Shown in pieces: positions 9,651-17,350 of a stretch of 64,000 nt of DNA (the stretch's first letter is position 1; every line of letters starts with the position of its first letter). The stretch covers positions 1-64,000 of the forward strand of contig SVLX01000010.1 of NCBI GenBank assembly GCA_015067725.1, written 5' to 3'. A program made the translations under genes and the position numbers. The DNA comes from Oscillospiraceae bacterium. Its GTDB lineage: Bacteria; Bacillota; Clostridia; Oscillospirales; Oscillospiraceae. The notes under the pieces are model-generated. The model saw only the letters and a list, made by a program, of their open reading frames with translations. It had not been told where the DNA came from and did no database searches.

Positions 9651-9666
9651 TGTTGTTTTTCCAACA
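9651..9666. promoter_or_regulatory. Candidate Crp/Fnr-family operator, TGTTG-N6-CAACA
   Basis: This perfect 5-6-5 inverted repeat (TGTTG tttttc CAACA) has the architecture of Crp/Fnr sites. Its centre (9658.5) falls about 41.5 bp upstream of the start expected for the hcp operon if the minus-strand -10 is TATACT at 9624-9629. That is the classical class II activator position. It also lies just before the ribosome site of the regulator gene, so autoregulation is possible. Confidence 0.5.
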
Positions 9667-9680
9667 CGGGAGGGATTTTT

Positions 9681-10361
9681 TTGCAAGAATTTGTTCCGCT
9701 TTTGTCTCGTTGCACCTTGTTTCAGAATATCCGGCAGGAAGATTTGTCTCCCATGCTGAGCTGTCTGGGAGCAAGAGTCACCACCGTCAAAAAGAATCAG
9801 CTTATTATGCGGGAGGGTGAGCCTGCCCGCTCTGTGGGAATCGTCCTGTCCGGCGGGGCACAAATCATCAAAGAAGACTATTACGGTAACCGCAGTATCG
9901 TCGCCCGGATTGAGCCCGGTGAGCTTTTTGGTGAGAGCTTCGCCTGTGCTGGTGTGGATGCTCTGCCGGTCAGTGTGGAGGCAACGGCAGACAGTCAGAT
10001 TATGCTCATTAACTGTCACCGGATTACGGTGAGCTGTACCAACGCCTGCGGATTTCACAGCCGGTTGATTTACAATTTGCTGCAGGTGGTGGCCACCAAG
10101 AATCTGATTTTTAACCAGAAGATTGAAATCACCTCCAAACGCACCACCAGAGAAAAGCTGATGACCTATCTGCTGTCCCAGGCCAAGGCCCACAACAGCA
10201 GCAGCTTCACCATCCCCTATGACCGGCAATCCCTGGCGGATTATCTGGGGGTGGAGCGCAGTGCCATGTCCGCTGAGATTGGCAAACTGCGGAAAGAGGG
10301 CATTTTGGAGTGCGATAAAAGCCGGTTTAAGCTGCTCATTACCGGTCAGGAGGTCCAATGA
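9681..10361 (+). CDS. Crp/Fnr-family transcriptional regulator (HcpR-like)
   Basis: This 226-aa protein starts at TTG 9681, seven nt behind GGGAGGG. Residues ~10-120 form the cyclic-nucleotide-binding-type beta-roll (REGEPARSVGIVLSG, RIEPGELFGESF). A dimerisation helix follows, then a C-terminal winged helix (PYDRQSLADYLGVERSAMSA). There is no N-terminal Fnr-type cysteine set. The gene is divergent from the hcp operon, so it probably activates hcp under nitrosative stress, as HcpR regulators do. Its stop overlaps the arsC-like start by ATGA, so the two are translationally coupled, which is an unusual partner for this regulator. Confidence 0.92.
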   Translation: MQEFVPLLSRCTLFQNIRQEDLSPMLSCLGARVTTVKKNQLIMREGEPARSVGIVLSGGAQIIKEDYYGNRSIVARIEPGELFGESFACAGVDALPVSVEATADSQIMLINCHRITVSCTNACGFHSRLIYNLLQVVATKNLIFNQKIEITSKRTTREKLMTYLLSQAKAHNSSSFTIPYDRQSLADYLGVERSAMSAEIGKLRKEGILECDKSRFKLLITGQEVQ

Positions 10362-10735
10362 AACAGAAAATTGCCTTCCTCTGCGTCCATAACTCCTGCC
10401 GTTCTCAAATGGCAGAGGCTCTGGGCAAACACCTGCGGGGGGACGAGTTTGCTTTCTACTCCGCCGGGACAGAGACAAAACCCCGCATCAACCCCGATGC
10501 CGTCCGCCTGATGAAGCGGGAATACGGCATTGATATGGAAGAAACCCAGTTCAGCAAAACCTTTGACCAAATTCCCCAGCCGGATATCCTGATTTCCATG
10601 GGTTGTGAGGTTGCCTGTCCCTGTGTGGGCAGGGATTTTGATGACAATTGGGGACTCCCCGACCCCACCGGGCAACCGGATGAGGCTTTTCTCTCGGTCA
10701 TGTCTGCCATCCGGGAGAAGATTCTGGAACTGTAA
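10358..10735 (+). CDS. arsC: Thioredoxin-type arsenate reductase / low-molecular-weight phosphatase family
   Basis: The 125-aa protein has the P-loop CX5R at its N-terminus (C9-VHNSC-R15) and downstream cysteines C83, C87 and C89 followed by LPDPTG. This is the layout of the pI258-type arsenate reductase, where C10, C82 and C89 relay the disulfide to thioredoxin. No arsenite pump or ArsR is adjacent. It overlaps the Crp/Fnr gene by 4 nt and ends at a strong terminator. The arsenate activity is inferred from the family; a protein-tyrosine phosphatase role is the main alternative. Confidence 0.88.
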   Translation: MKQKIAFLCVHNSCRSQMAEALGKHLRGDEFAFYSAGTETKPRINPDAVRLMKREYGIDMEETQFSKTFDQIPQPDILISMGCEVACPCVGRDFDDNWGLPDPTGQPDEAFLSVMSAIREKILEL

Positions 10736-10738
10736 AAA

Positions 10739-10770
10739 TGCGCCGCCGGTCAGTTGCGATCGGCGGCGCA
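10739..10770. terminator. Terminator hairpin after arsC
   Basis: A 10-bp GC-rich stem (tgcgccgccg / cggcggcgca) begins four nt after the stop codon. A-rich DNA on its left and T/A-rich DNA on its right suit both the plus-strand gene and the converging minus-strand lipoprotein gene. Confidence 0.7.
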
Positions 10771-10811
10771 TGATATATTGTGTATTTCCGTCAGTGGGCA
10801 GAATTTTACAT

Positions 10812-11474
10812 TCAGCCGGCGGTATTCTCCAGAATGTCAATGGATGCAACCATCTGCCGGAAGTCCTCTGCTCTGGTGTTCTCGGTATAGTCATTGAACA
10901 TAAAGCAGTAGGTCTGGTCTGCCAGCACAAAATGGTAGTAGCCATGGACAGGCACACCGGTGACGGTAAAGCTATACTCCACAGAGAGGGCGGGATAACC
11001 GTCAATCTCTGTGGTGGTCAGGGAATGGATGACCACAGAGTCCTCATCCGTCGTTCCGGCAAGAGTACCCAAAAAGTCTTCCTCCGTCATGGTCAGAACA
11101 GTCTCGCTATAGGGCATAGTCATCACAATAATCTGAGACAAATCCTGTGCCATCCACATAACCGCAGTCTCCTCCTCAGCCAGGTTCACAAACCCCTCGG
11201 GAATCGTCAGGGCCCAATGCTCTGAAACATATTCCACAGCCGTATCCGGAATCTCAATCACCGGCTCAGTGGCTTCGGTGGTGGGCTCGGTAACTTCGGT
11301 GGGTTCGGTGGTGGGTTCAGTGGCTTCGGTGGTAGGCTCGGTGGGTTCGGTGGTGGGTTCGGTGGTCACCACAGGGGGTTCACTGCTGGGATGATCGTCG
11401 GAATTGTCGGTACAGCCGGCCAGCATGGACAGCATCAACATCAGAACCAGCAAAATACTAAACATCTTCTTCAT
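10812..11474 (-). CDS. Lipoprotein with Thr/Pro/Glu-rich linker
   Basis: The 220-aa protein has a lipoprotein signal peptide ending in the lipobox LAGC (C21). A disordered linker at ~35-75 is made of repeated TEPT/TEAT units, and a globular C-terminal domain of about 145 residues follows (VEYVSEHWALTIPEGFVNL...). The domain resembles the PsbP/DcrB-like fold seen in many Firmicute lipoproteins, but I cannot assign a ligand. The codon repeats make the linker prone to length change. It is monocistronic. Confidence 0.85.
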   Translation of the reverse strand: MKKMFSILLVLMLMLSMLAGCTDNSDDHPSSEPPVVTTEPTTEPTEPTTEATEPTTEPTEVTEPTTEATEPVIEIPDTAVEYVSEHWALTIPEGFVNLAEEETAVMWMAQDLSQIIVMTMPYSETVLTMTEEDFLGTLAGTTDEDSVVIHSLTTTEIDGYPALSVEYSFTVTGVPVHGYYHFVLADQTYCFMFNDYTENTRAEDFRQMVASIDILENTAG

Positions 11475-11522
11475 GGTTATACTCCTTCATTTTAACTTAA
11501 TTTCCGTCTCTTTGTCCGGGAT

Positions 11523-12044
11523 TTAACCCTCATCGGACACAAGAACCCGGAGAATCTGACCAATATACAAATCATGGAGGTCCCGCTTGGGGTAATTGTC
11601 TTCCAGCACAGTCTTATCCAGGAAGCCTTCCTCCACCAGCGGCGCCCGGTACAGCTTCCGGCAGACCAGCACCAGCTTCGCCTCATTAAACCATGTGCAG
11701 TCCTCGTCAAACACCGGGGTCAGTCCACAGGCAGCCACCTTGTCCCCATCCCGCCCGGAATGAGAGCCCAGGTAGCCCAGTTGCTTTTTATAATCCTCAG
11801 AAAAGAATGAGAGGGTATAGCATTCCTCCCGGTCCATAAATTCCTTGGTATACCGCTGAGGGCGGACATAAACCACGGATGTGGGCATACCGCCACTGTG
11901 ACCCCAAATTGACCCCAGATGACCCCAGGAAGCGGTCATGGTGTTATAACCCCGGTCTTTGTTGCCGGCAGTAATCAGCATCCACTCCCGGCCAATGAGG
12001 GTCATGGGATTCATGGTCAATTCCGCAACAGGAATCTCTTTCAT
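11523..12044 (-). CDS. Flavin reductase-like FMN-binding split-barrel protein
   Basis: The 173-aa protein starts at ATG 12044 (MKEIPVAELTMNP), preceded by AGGAGG; the longer frame upstream lacks a ribosome site. The sequence follows the flavin reductase family: LITAGNKDRGYNTMTASWG near the N-terminus, VYVRPQRYTKEF and ECYTLSFF in the barrel, then YLGSHSGRDGDK. Members bind FMN and often reduce flavin or small substrates. An extended -10 (TGGTATAAT) lies at 12101-12109. The substrate is unknown. Confidence 0.88.
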   Translation of the reverse strand: MKEIPVAELTMNPMTLIGREWMLITAGNKDRGYNTMTASWGHLGSIWGHSGGMPTSVVYVRPQRYTKEFMDREECYTLSFFSEDYKKQLGYLGSHSGRDGDKVAACGLTPVFDEDCTWFNEAKLVLVCRKLYRAPLVEEGFLDKTVLEDNYPKRDLHDLYIGQILRVLVSDEG

Positions 12045-12100
12045 TTTGCATCCTCCTTTGCTTTTGTCTGCCCTCTGACGATCAGTGGGCAACAAGAATG

Positions 12101-12109
12101 ATTATACCA
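12101..12109 (-). promoter_or_regulatory. Extended -10 promoter of the flavin reductase gene
   Basis: The minus strand reads TGGTATAAT, an extended -10 with a perfect TATAAT, about 57 nt before the start codon. No good -35 is seen, as is usual for extended -10 promoters. Confidence 0.5.
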
Positions 12110-12169
12110 TGGAATTCCAAAAAAGATAGGGGGAATTTGTAAACTTTCCCCCCATCTGTATTCCTTTTC

Positions 12170-12592
12170 TCAGGGTTCGGTGGTCTCGCCAATGATCGGC
12201 ATAGGGCTCAGTTCCAGCACATAGACCGGCAAATCCTCCACCTGAACCACATGGCTCACCGGAGCATAGCCTTCGCAGGTCGCCTCCACCTCATAAATCC
12301 CCGGCTGGTCGACCAGAAGACCATAGGTATCGCCTGTCTTGCTGGGGATAAAGGTTTCCGCCACGGTATATGGTCCGTTTTCTTCCTTTTGCTCCATTCT
12401 GCGCACCTGCACCGTTGCCTCTGCCTCATCACCAGTCTGCAGGGTGATGAGGATGAAGCTCCTCTCCCCGGCATCGAGCACTTCTGCCCCTGGCGCTTTG
12501 TTTCGGTTACAGCCGGAAATCAGGGTCAAAACCAAAGTCAGGGTCAGGGTAAGGGTAAGAATTCTTCCAAACCGTCTTGTTTCCTTGTTCAT
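12170..12592 (-). CDS. Small lipoprotein, unknown function
   Basis: This 140-aa protein has a hydrophobic leader made of Leu-Thr repeats and a lipobox LISGC. The body is beta-rich (FILITLQTGDEAEATVQVRR..., YGLLVDQPGIYEVEATCEGY) and looks like a single Ig- or PEGA-like sandwich. It lies 4 nt behind a membrane-protein gene that ends in a similar beta domain (FTAEGYDPVTATLTL), so the two are probably co-transcribed and work together at the cell surface. Not recognised further. Confidence 0.75.
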   Translation of the reverse strand: MNKETRRFGRILTLTLTLTLVLTLISGCNRNKAPGAEVLDAGERSFILITLQTGDEAEATVQVRRMEQKEENGPYTVAETFIPSKTGDTYGLLVDQPGIYEVEATCEGYAPVSHVVQVEDLPVYVLELSPMPIIGETTEP

Positions 12593-12596
12593 GGTC

Positions 12597-13517
12597 TTAC
12601 CTCCCCTCTCCGGTTTCCGTCTCAGCCAGGGTCAGCAGCACCCCGGACAATCTGTCTTTTAAGGTGAGGGTTGCCGTCACCGGGTCATAGCCCTCAGCCG
12701 TAAAGGTCAGGCTCATGGTATCCGCACTGCCCGGCAGAATCACGGCATATCCTCCGTCCGCCGCAACCATCACCGGCATAGTGCGCCCACCCTCACCGGT
12801 AACCTGCAGGTTGTCGGTCACAATGGATTGTTCCTGACCGTCTTCCAAAGTCACAAGCAGCACATACACCGACTGCTCCTGAAACCACTGGAAATCGAAG
12901 CCGTTTTCTGCGGTATATTTGTTGACGCCGTCGCCCTGAAAAGTCGCCATCAGCACCGAGACACCGTCATATTCCATATACACATCATTGGGTCCGTCTG
13001 CCAGTTTCAGGTCGCAATAGCCCTTTTTGTTGAACCGCTCCTCTCTGCACTGGTAGGGTGTTTCCGGACTGCGGTTGACCGATACCAGAGAAACCTGCCG
13101 CAACTTGATGTCACCGGTATTGATGAGTTGTAGTTGCAAGCGGCTTTCAAAGTCTCCTTTGACGATAATCACCGTGAGAATCACCGCCACCACAAGGAGA
13201 ATCACCGCCGCCCAGCCAAAGAAACCCAGATTGTAGCCCCGGCTGACTGGTCTGGGAGCAGGATTCCTCCGCTCCGGCGTTTCGTCGTCGAAAATGGGAT
13301 TCTGTCTGGGTGGGGTAGGTTCCGGCTTTTTCTCCGGCTCAGGCTCTGGCTGGTTGCGCATCCGGTCATCGCCGCCATTATAGGGGCAGTATTGATAGTT
13401 GGCTGAGGAGTTGCAGTAGCACCGAGTGATTTCCCGATCCTGAACTTTTCCCTTGATTCTCAGGCAGTGGTAGCCATCCAAAAAGCTGGCTGAGTTGTCA
13501 ATATGCGGACAAGGCAT
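12597..13517 (-). CDS. Single-pass membrane protein with Cys/His-rich N-terminus and beta-rich outer domain
   Basis: The 306-aa protein opens with a cysteine- and histidine-containing segment (MPCPHIDNS, RCYCNSSANYQYCPYNGG), probably a small zinc-binding knuckle in the cytoplasm. A Pro/Glu-rich linker, a transmembrane helix at ~100-120 (FFGWAAVILLVVAVILTVII) and an extracellular beta-rich region follow. The C-terminal ~80 residues are PEGA/Ig-like. It is the first gene of a two-gene operon with the lipoprotein at 12170-12592. The architecture resembles a sensor or a scaffold; the function is unknown. Confidence 0.75.
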   Translation of the reverse strand: MPCPHIDNSASFLDGYHCLRIKGKVQDREITRCYCNSSANYQYCPYNGGDDRMRNQPEPEPEKKPEPTPPRQNPIFDDETPERRNPAPRPVSRGYNLGFFGWAAVILLVVAVILTVIIVKGDFESRLQLQLINTGDIKLRQVSLVSVNRSPETPYQCREERFNKKGYCDLKLADGPNDVYMEYDGVSVLMATFQGDGVNKYTAENGFDFQWFQEQSVYVLLVTLEDGQEQSIVTDNLQVTGEGGRTMPVMVAADGGYAVILPGSADTMSLTFTAEGYDPVTATLTLKDRLSGVLLTLAETETGEGR

Positions 13518-13656
13518 AAAACCCCTTCTTTCTTCTCCTGAATATGCACACTTATCTTAGCACAGGGGCGGAAGAACTTTTTTCTCCCCGAATGATTTCC
13601 AACGGAAACAGGGCTCCCGCAAGCGCGAAAGCCCCATGATACCTGATGATGATTGC

Positions 13657-15024
13657 TTACAGCGGTAAGGTCACCGTAAAAACGATGGTTTTCTCCCCGG
13701 GAATAGACGCCTGAATCTTGCCCCTGTGGGCATCCGTAATGGCTTTCGCCAGAGAAAGACCAATACCATGACCACCGACACCGGAATTCCGGGCAGAGTC
13801 CACCCGATAGAACCGGTCAAACAACCTGGACAGCGCCTCTTTCGGCAATGTCTCCATGGTGGTATTAAAAACGGTGAGCTGAGCTGTCCTGCCCACCCGC
13901 TCCAGCTTCAGTCGGATTTCGCCACCCTCGGGTGAGTATTTGATGGCATTCTCCAACAGTACCGAGACCAAATGACTGATGGCTCGTTCATTTCCCCGGA
14001 AATTCAACAGTGGCTCAATCTGGGTGGACAGCTTCCGTCCCCGCGCTTTAGCCAGTGTCTCAAAGGAGCCGACCGTCTCTGTCACAGTGTCGGACAAAGG
14101 GAAGTCAATCATGGCCGTGGTGCGCTTGGTGTCCTCCATCCGGCTCAGCAGAAGCAGGTTGTTGGTTAATTCGCTCATCCGGTCTGTCTGCCGCTGGATG
14201 TCTTCCAGCCATTCGTTTTGTCCCAAATCCATCTCCAGCACATCGGCGTCCGCCCGGATAATGGTCAGGGGTGTCTTCAGCTCATGCCCGGCATCGGAAA
14301 TAAACCGCTTCTGCATCTCGTAGCTCTCAGCAATGGGCTTAATGACGCGGTTGGACATAAAACTGATGATCACCATGACCAAAAGCAGAATGACCAGTGC
14401 GATAATGGCACTGTTGAACATTACCCGGAAGAAAAAGCCCATGGTATTGCTGGTATCCAGGAAGATAATCCGCAGACCGGTTGCTTCATTGACCTTGACA
14501 TAGCGGTAGACGCCATAGAACCCCCGCTCATCTTCCAGCTCTGCCACCTGAGCGGCAAACTTCAGTGCCCACTCGTCGCTGATGGCGGCAATGTGGCTTG
14601 TCTCCATATCAATCAGCTCATTGTTTTCGTTGAGTAAAATGGAGAAAAACCGACTCTCATGGGGTAGCTCCGCAGAGAAATAGAAGTTCCGCTCCGCTTC
14701 CTCTGACTTGTTTTCCGGCGGTTGTCTGTCCGGCAAAGATTCCAATGGCGGATTCTCCTGACCATCCGGCAGTGTATCCGGCGTTTCGCTCTGAGGCTTG
14801 TCTTTTTCGTCCTCCGGTCGGTTGCCATGGTCATGCTCCGGTCCACGACCGTTGTTTTGCTCCGGGAATTGGCCCTCGTTCTCTGCCAGAATAGAGAGAA
14901 TCCAATCCGCGTTGCGCACCATAGACCGGTAACTCAGCACATTCAGCACTGCCACCAGGGAGACCAGAATCACCGTCAGGCAGAGCGTGGTCATCAGGAC
15001 AAACTTGACCTGAAGCTTCTTCAT
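13657..15024 (-). CDS. Membrane sensor histidine kinase
   Basis: This 455-aa kinase has a transmembrane helix at ~8-30, an outer sensing region with an unusual acidic, proline-rich insert (~50-110, many D/E/P/N), and a second helix at ~205-230. The HisKA box ISDAGHELKTPLTII carries the phospho-acceptor H247. It ends in a HATPase domain (N-box LLENAIKYSPEGG, G-box GGHGIGLSLAKAI). It overlaps the response regulator gene by ATGA, so the two form a cognate pair. The signal is unknown. The divergent VTC/DUF4956 operon is the likely target. Confidence 0.95.
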   Translation of the reverse strand: MKKLQVKFVLMTTLCLTVILVSLVAVLNVLSYRSMVRNADWILSILAENEGQFPEQNNGRGPEHDHGNRPEDEKDKPQSETPDTLPDGQENPPLESLPDRQPPENKSEEAERNFYFSAELPHESRFFSILLNENNELIDMETSHIAAISDEWALKFAAQVAELEDERGFYGVYRYVKVNEATGLRIIFLDTSNTMGFFFRVMFNSAIIALVILLLVMVIISFMSNRVIKPIAESYEMQKRFISDAGHELKTPLTIIRADADVLEMDLGQNEWLEDIQRQTDRMSELTNNLLLLSRMEDTKRTTAMIDFPLSDTVTETVGSFETLAKARGRKLSTQIEPLLNFRGNERAISHLVSVLLENAIKYSPEGGEIRLKLERVGRTAQLTVFNTTMETLPKEALSRLFDRFYRVDSARNSGVGGHGIGLSLAKAITDAHRGKIQASIPGEKTIVFTVTLPL

Positions 15025-15695
15025 TTGTTCAGTCGCTCCAGAGAGTATCCGGCATTTCTGGTGGCCTTAATCTGGATATTCGCTCCCAGTGCAGTCAGCT
15101 TCTTACGCAAATACGACACATAAACCCAGACCACATTGATGGCGGTGTCACTGTCATAGCCCCAAATCCGCTCCAAAAAGCGACTGGTGGAGACCAGGTG
15201 GTTGGGGTTGGACATGAGAATCTCCATCATCTGGAATTCCTTGTTGGCCAGACGGAAGCACCCGGTGGGGGACGACAGCTCAAAGGTTGCCCGGTCAAGG
15301 GTGATGTTGCCCACGGTAATCCTGGAGCTGTTGGTGGTCTGGCTGCGGGTGATTGCCCGGACGCGGGCCATCAGCTCACGGGTATCGAACGGTTTGGTCA
15401 GGTAATCGTTGGCACCGGTATCCAGACCCAGCACCTTGTCCTCAACTTCAGCCTTCGCCGAGAGAATGAGGACGGGAATCTGACTACCCTGCTCACGGAT
15501 CGTCTTAAGTACGGTAATGCCATCAATTTTCGGCAACATCAAATCCAGAATCAGAGCATCATAGTTGTCGGATTCCAGAAACTTCAGGGCTTCTTCCCCA
15601 TTGTATACCGCATCCGCGGCATACTTATTCTTCTCCAGAATACGGATAATCGCTTTGGACAGGGAATGCTCGTCTTCGGCCAGTAAGATACGCAT
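15021..15695 (-). CDS. OmpR/PhoB-family response regulator
   Basis: The 224-aa protein has a receiver domain with acidic pocket E7-D8, phosphorylation site D51 (LILDLMLPKIDG) and K at ILSAKAEVEDK. The C-terminal OmpR-type winged helix reads ANKEFQMMEILMSNPNHLV...YVSYLRKKL. It is the first gene of the pair with the histidine kinase (4-nt overlap). OmpR/PhoB proteins bind tandem 11-bp direct repeats, and three such pairs lie directly upstream in the divergent intergenic region, which suggests autoregulation and control of the plus-strand operon. Confidence 0.96.
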   Translation of the reverse strand: MRILLAEDEHSLSKAIIRILEKNKYAADAVYNGEEALKFLESDNYDALILDLMLPKIDGITVLKTIREQGSQIPVLILSAKAEVEDKVLGLDTGANDYLTKPFDTRELMARVRAITRSQTTNSSRITVGNITLDRATFELSSPTGCFRLANKEFQMMEILMSNPNHLVSTSRFLERIWGYDSDTAINVVWVYVSYLRKKLTALGANIQIKATRNAGYSLERLNK

Positions 15696-15795
15696 AAAAC
15701 AGACCGCCTTTCTATATCATAAAAGATTTCAGAAATTGTTCCATCGGGGGTGGAAAGCCAACTCTCCCGTATCATAATCATAGCATACAACACCT

Positions 15796-15873
15796 ACATA
15801 AAATTAACATAAAAGTTTCAGAGCTTCAGAAAATATTCAGAAATACAGTGATTTTATAAACTTTTTATGACCT
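15796..15873. promoter_or_regulatory. Three tandem pairs of 11-bp direct repeats, candidate response-regulator operators
   Basis: Pair one is ACATAAAATTA / ACATAAAAGTT (15796-15817). Pair two is TTCAGAAAATA / TTCAGAAATAC (15825-15846), with an extra TTCAGA at 15817. Pair three is TTTTATAAACT / TTTTATGACCT (15852-15873). Eleven-bp spacing is what OmpR/PhoB-type dimers recognise. The sites lie between the divergent two-component and VTC operons, upstream of a TATACT -10 (15899-15904) that lacks a good -35. Confidence 0.55.
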
Positions 15874-15928
15874 TAACGCCCAATTAAACTATCCGCCCTA
15901 TACTTGCAACAATGGAAGGAGGGAGGAT

Positions 15929-16651
15929 ATGGGCTACCAGTCAAACTTTAAGCGATACGAAATCAAATATCTCCTCACCCCGGAACAAAAGGCGCTGATT
16001 CTCTCCGCCATGGCCGACAATATGCTACCGGATAAATTTTTTCGCTCCACCATCCGCAACCTCTACTTTGACACAGGCAACTACCAGCTCATCCGCCATT
16101 CCATTGAGCGTCCCGCCTACAAAGAAAAGCTCCGGGTGCGCAGTTACCGTGAAGCCGCCGAAGATACCGAGGTCTTTGTGGAGTTGAAGAAAAAGTACGA
16201 CCATGTGGTCTATAAGCGCCGGGTCGCCCTCAGGGAATGGGAGTCCCTGCTCTGGCTTCGTGGTGGTGGCTATCCCCGCCCGCCATGCCAGATTTCCCGG
16301 GAAATCGACTATTTCCTCAGTCACTATCCGTCTTTGCATCCCACAGTCTTTCTCAGCTATGACCGGGAGGCATACCGCAGTAAAGACGGCAGTGACTTCC
16401 GCATGACCTTCGACAGCAACATCCTCTGCCGTCAGGAGGATTTGTCCCTCGCCTGTCCGGTCTGGGGGACTGCGCTTCTGCCGGAAAACCGGATTCTCAT
16501 GGAGCTGAAGACCTCCGGCGGAATTCCCTTATGGCTGACCCACATCCTCTCAGAACAGCATATCTATAAAACATCTTTCTCTAAATACGGTACTGCCTAC
16601 CAAACCATGATTTTCCCCACCCAGACAGGAGGTAACCTAATCCATGCTTAA
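15929..16651 (+). CDS. VTC-domain protein (polyphosphate polymerase family)
   Basis: The 240-aa protein is a stand-alone VTC domain: FKRYEIKYLLTPEQ at the start, then RNLYFDTGNYQLIRHSIERP, KEKLRVRSY, VFVELKKKYD, YKRR and a final MELKTSGG. These basic and acidic strands line the tunnel where yeast Vtc4 makes polyphosphate from ATP. In Firmicutes this domain is commonly encoded next to DUF4956 membrane proteins, as here (8-nt overlap with the next gene). GGAGGGAGG provides a strong ribosome site. Polyphosphate synthesis is inferred from the family. Confidence 0.92.
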   Translation: MGYQSNFKRYEIKYLLTPEQKALILSAMADNMLPDKFFRSTIRNLYFDTGNYQLIRHSIERPAYKEKLRVRSYREAAEDTEVFVELKKKYDHVVYKRRVALREWESLLWLRGGGYPRPPCQISREIDYFLSHYPSLHPTVFLSYDREAYRSKDGSDFRMTFDSNILCRQEDLSLACPVWGTALLPENRILMELKTSGGIPLWLTHILSEQHIYKTSFSKYGTAYQTMIFPTQTGGNLIHA

Positions 16652-17339
16652 CGAACTTTTCCGTGGTCTGTTTGATGCCGAGACCACCACCGTCATTGCC
16701 ATTGGAGACTTTCTCCTCTGCGTCCTCATCTCCCTAGCCGCAGGCTTAATGCTGGCCGGGAGCTATATGTACCGCTGTCGGTACACCAGAAGCTTCGTCT
16801 TTACTCTCACCATGTTGCCCGCCGTAGTCTGCGTGGTTATAATGATGGTCAACGGCAATGTGGGTACCGGTGTGGCGGTTGCCGGTGCATTCAGTCTGGT
16901 GCGCTTCCGCTCCGTCCCCGGCACAGCCAAAGAAATCAGTATGCTCTTTTTGGCCATGGGCGCAGGGCTGATTGCGGGCATGGGTTATCTGGCGTTTGCC
17001 CTGCTCTTTACCCTTTTGATGGGTGTCCTGACTCTGGTGTTCAGCCGCATTTCCTTTGGGGCGAAGCGAAACAACAGCAAGTATAAAACTCTGACCATCA
17101 CCATCCCTGAGGATTTGGACTACAGCGGCATTTTTGACGAAATCTTCCTCCGCTATGCCACTGCATGGGAGCTGACCCGGGTCAAGACCACCAACATGGG
17201 CAGTATGTTTCGTCTCACCTATGACCTGACCCTGAAAGACACCGGGAAGGAGAAAGCCATGCTGGACGAGCTCCGCTGTCGCAATGGCAATCTGGAAATT
17301 TCCGTCTCCCCCCAGAGTACCATGGTCACCGAATTGTAA
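16644..17339 (+). CDS. DUF4956 integral membrane protein
   Basis: This 231-aa protein has about four membrane helices in its first 135 residues (FLLCVLISLAAGLML, FVFTLTMLPAVVCVVIMMV, AGLIAGMGYLAFALLF and the next). The conserved DUF4956 motif GAFSLVRFRSVPGTAKEI sits between them, and a soluble ferredoxin-like C-terminal domain follows (TITIPEDLDYSGIFDEIF). It overlaps the VTC gene by 8 nt and precedes the carbohydrate-binding lipoprotein by 11 nt. Likely a membrane partner of the VTC enzyme, perhaps for export or anchoring; that role is inferred. Confidence 0.92.
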   Translation: MLNELFRGLFDAETTTVIAIGDFLLCVLISLAAGLMLAGSYMYRCRYTRSFVFTLTMLPAVVCVVIMMVNGNVGTGVAVAGAFSLVRFRSVPGTAKEISMLFLAMGAGLIAGMGYLAFALLFTLLMGVLTLVFSRISFGAKRNNSKYKTLTITIPEDLDYSGIFDEIFLRYATAWELTRVKTTNMGSMFRLTYDLTLKDTGKEKAMLDELRCRNGNLEISVSPQSTMVTEL

Positions 17340-17350
17340 GGAGGTCAATT

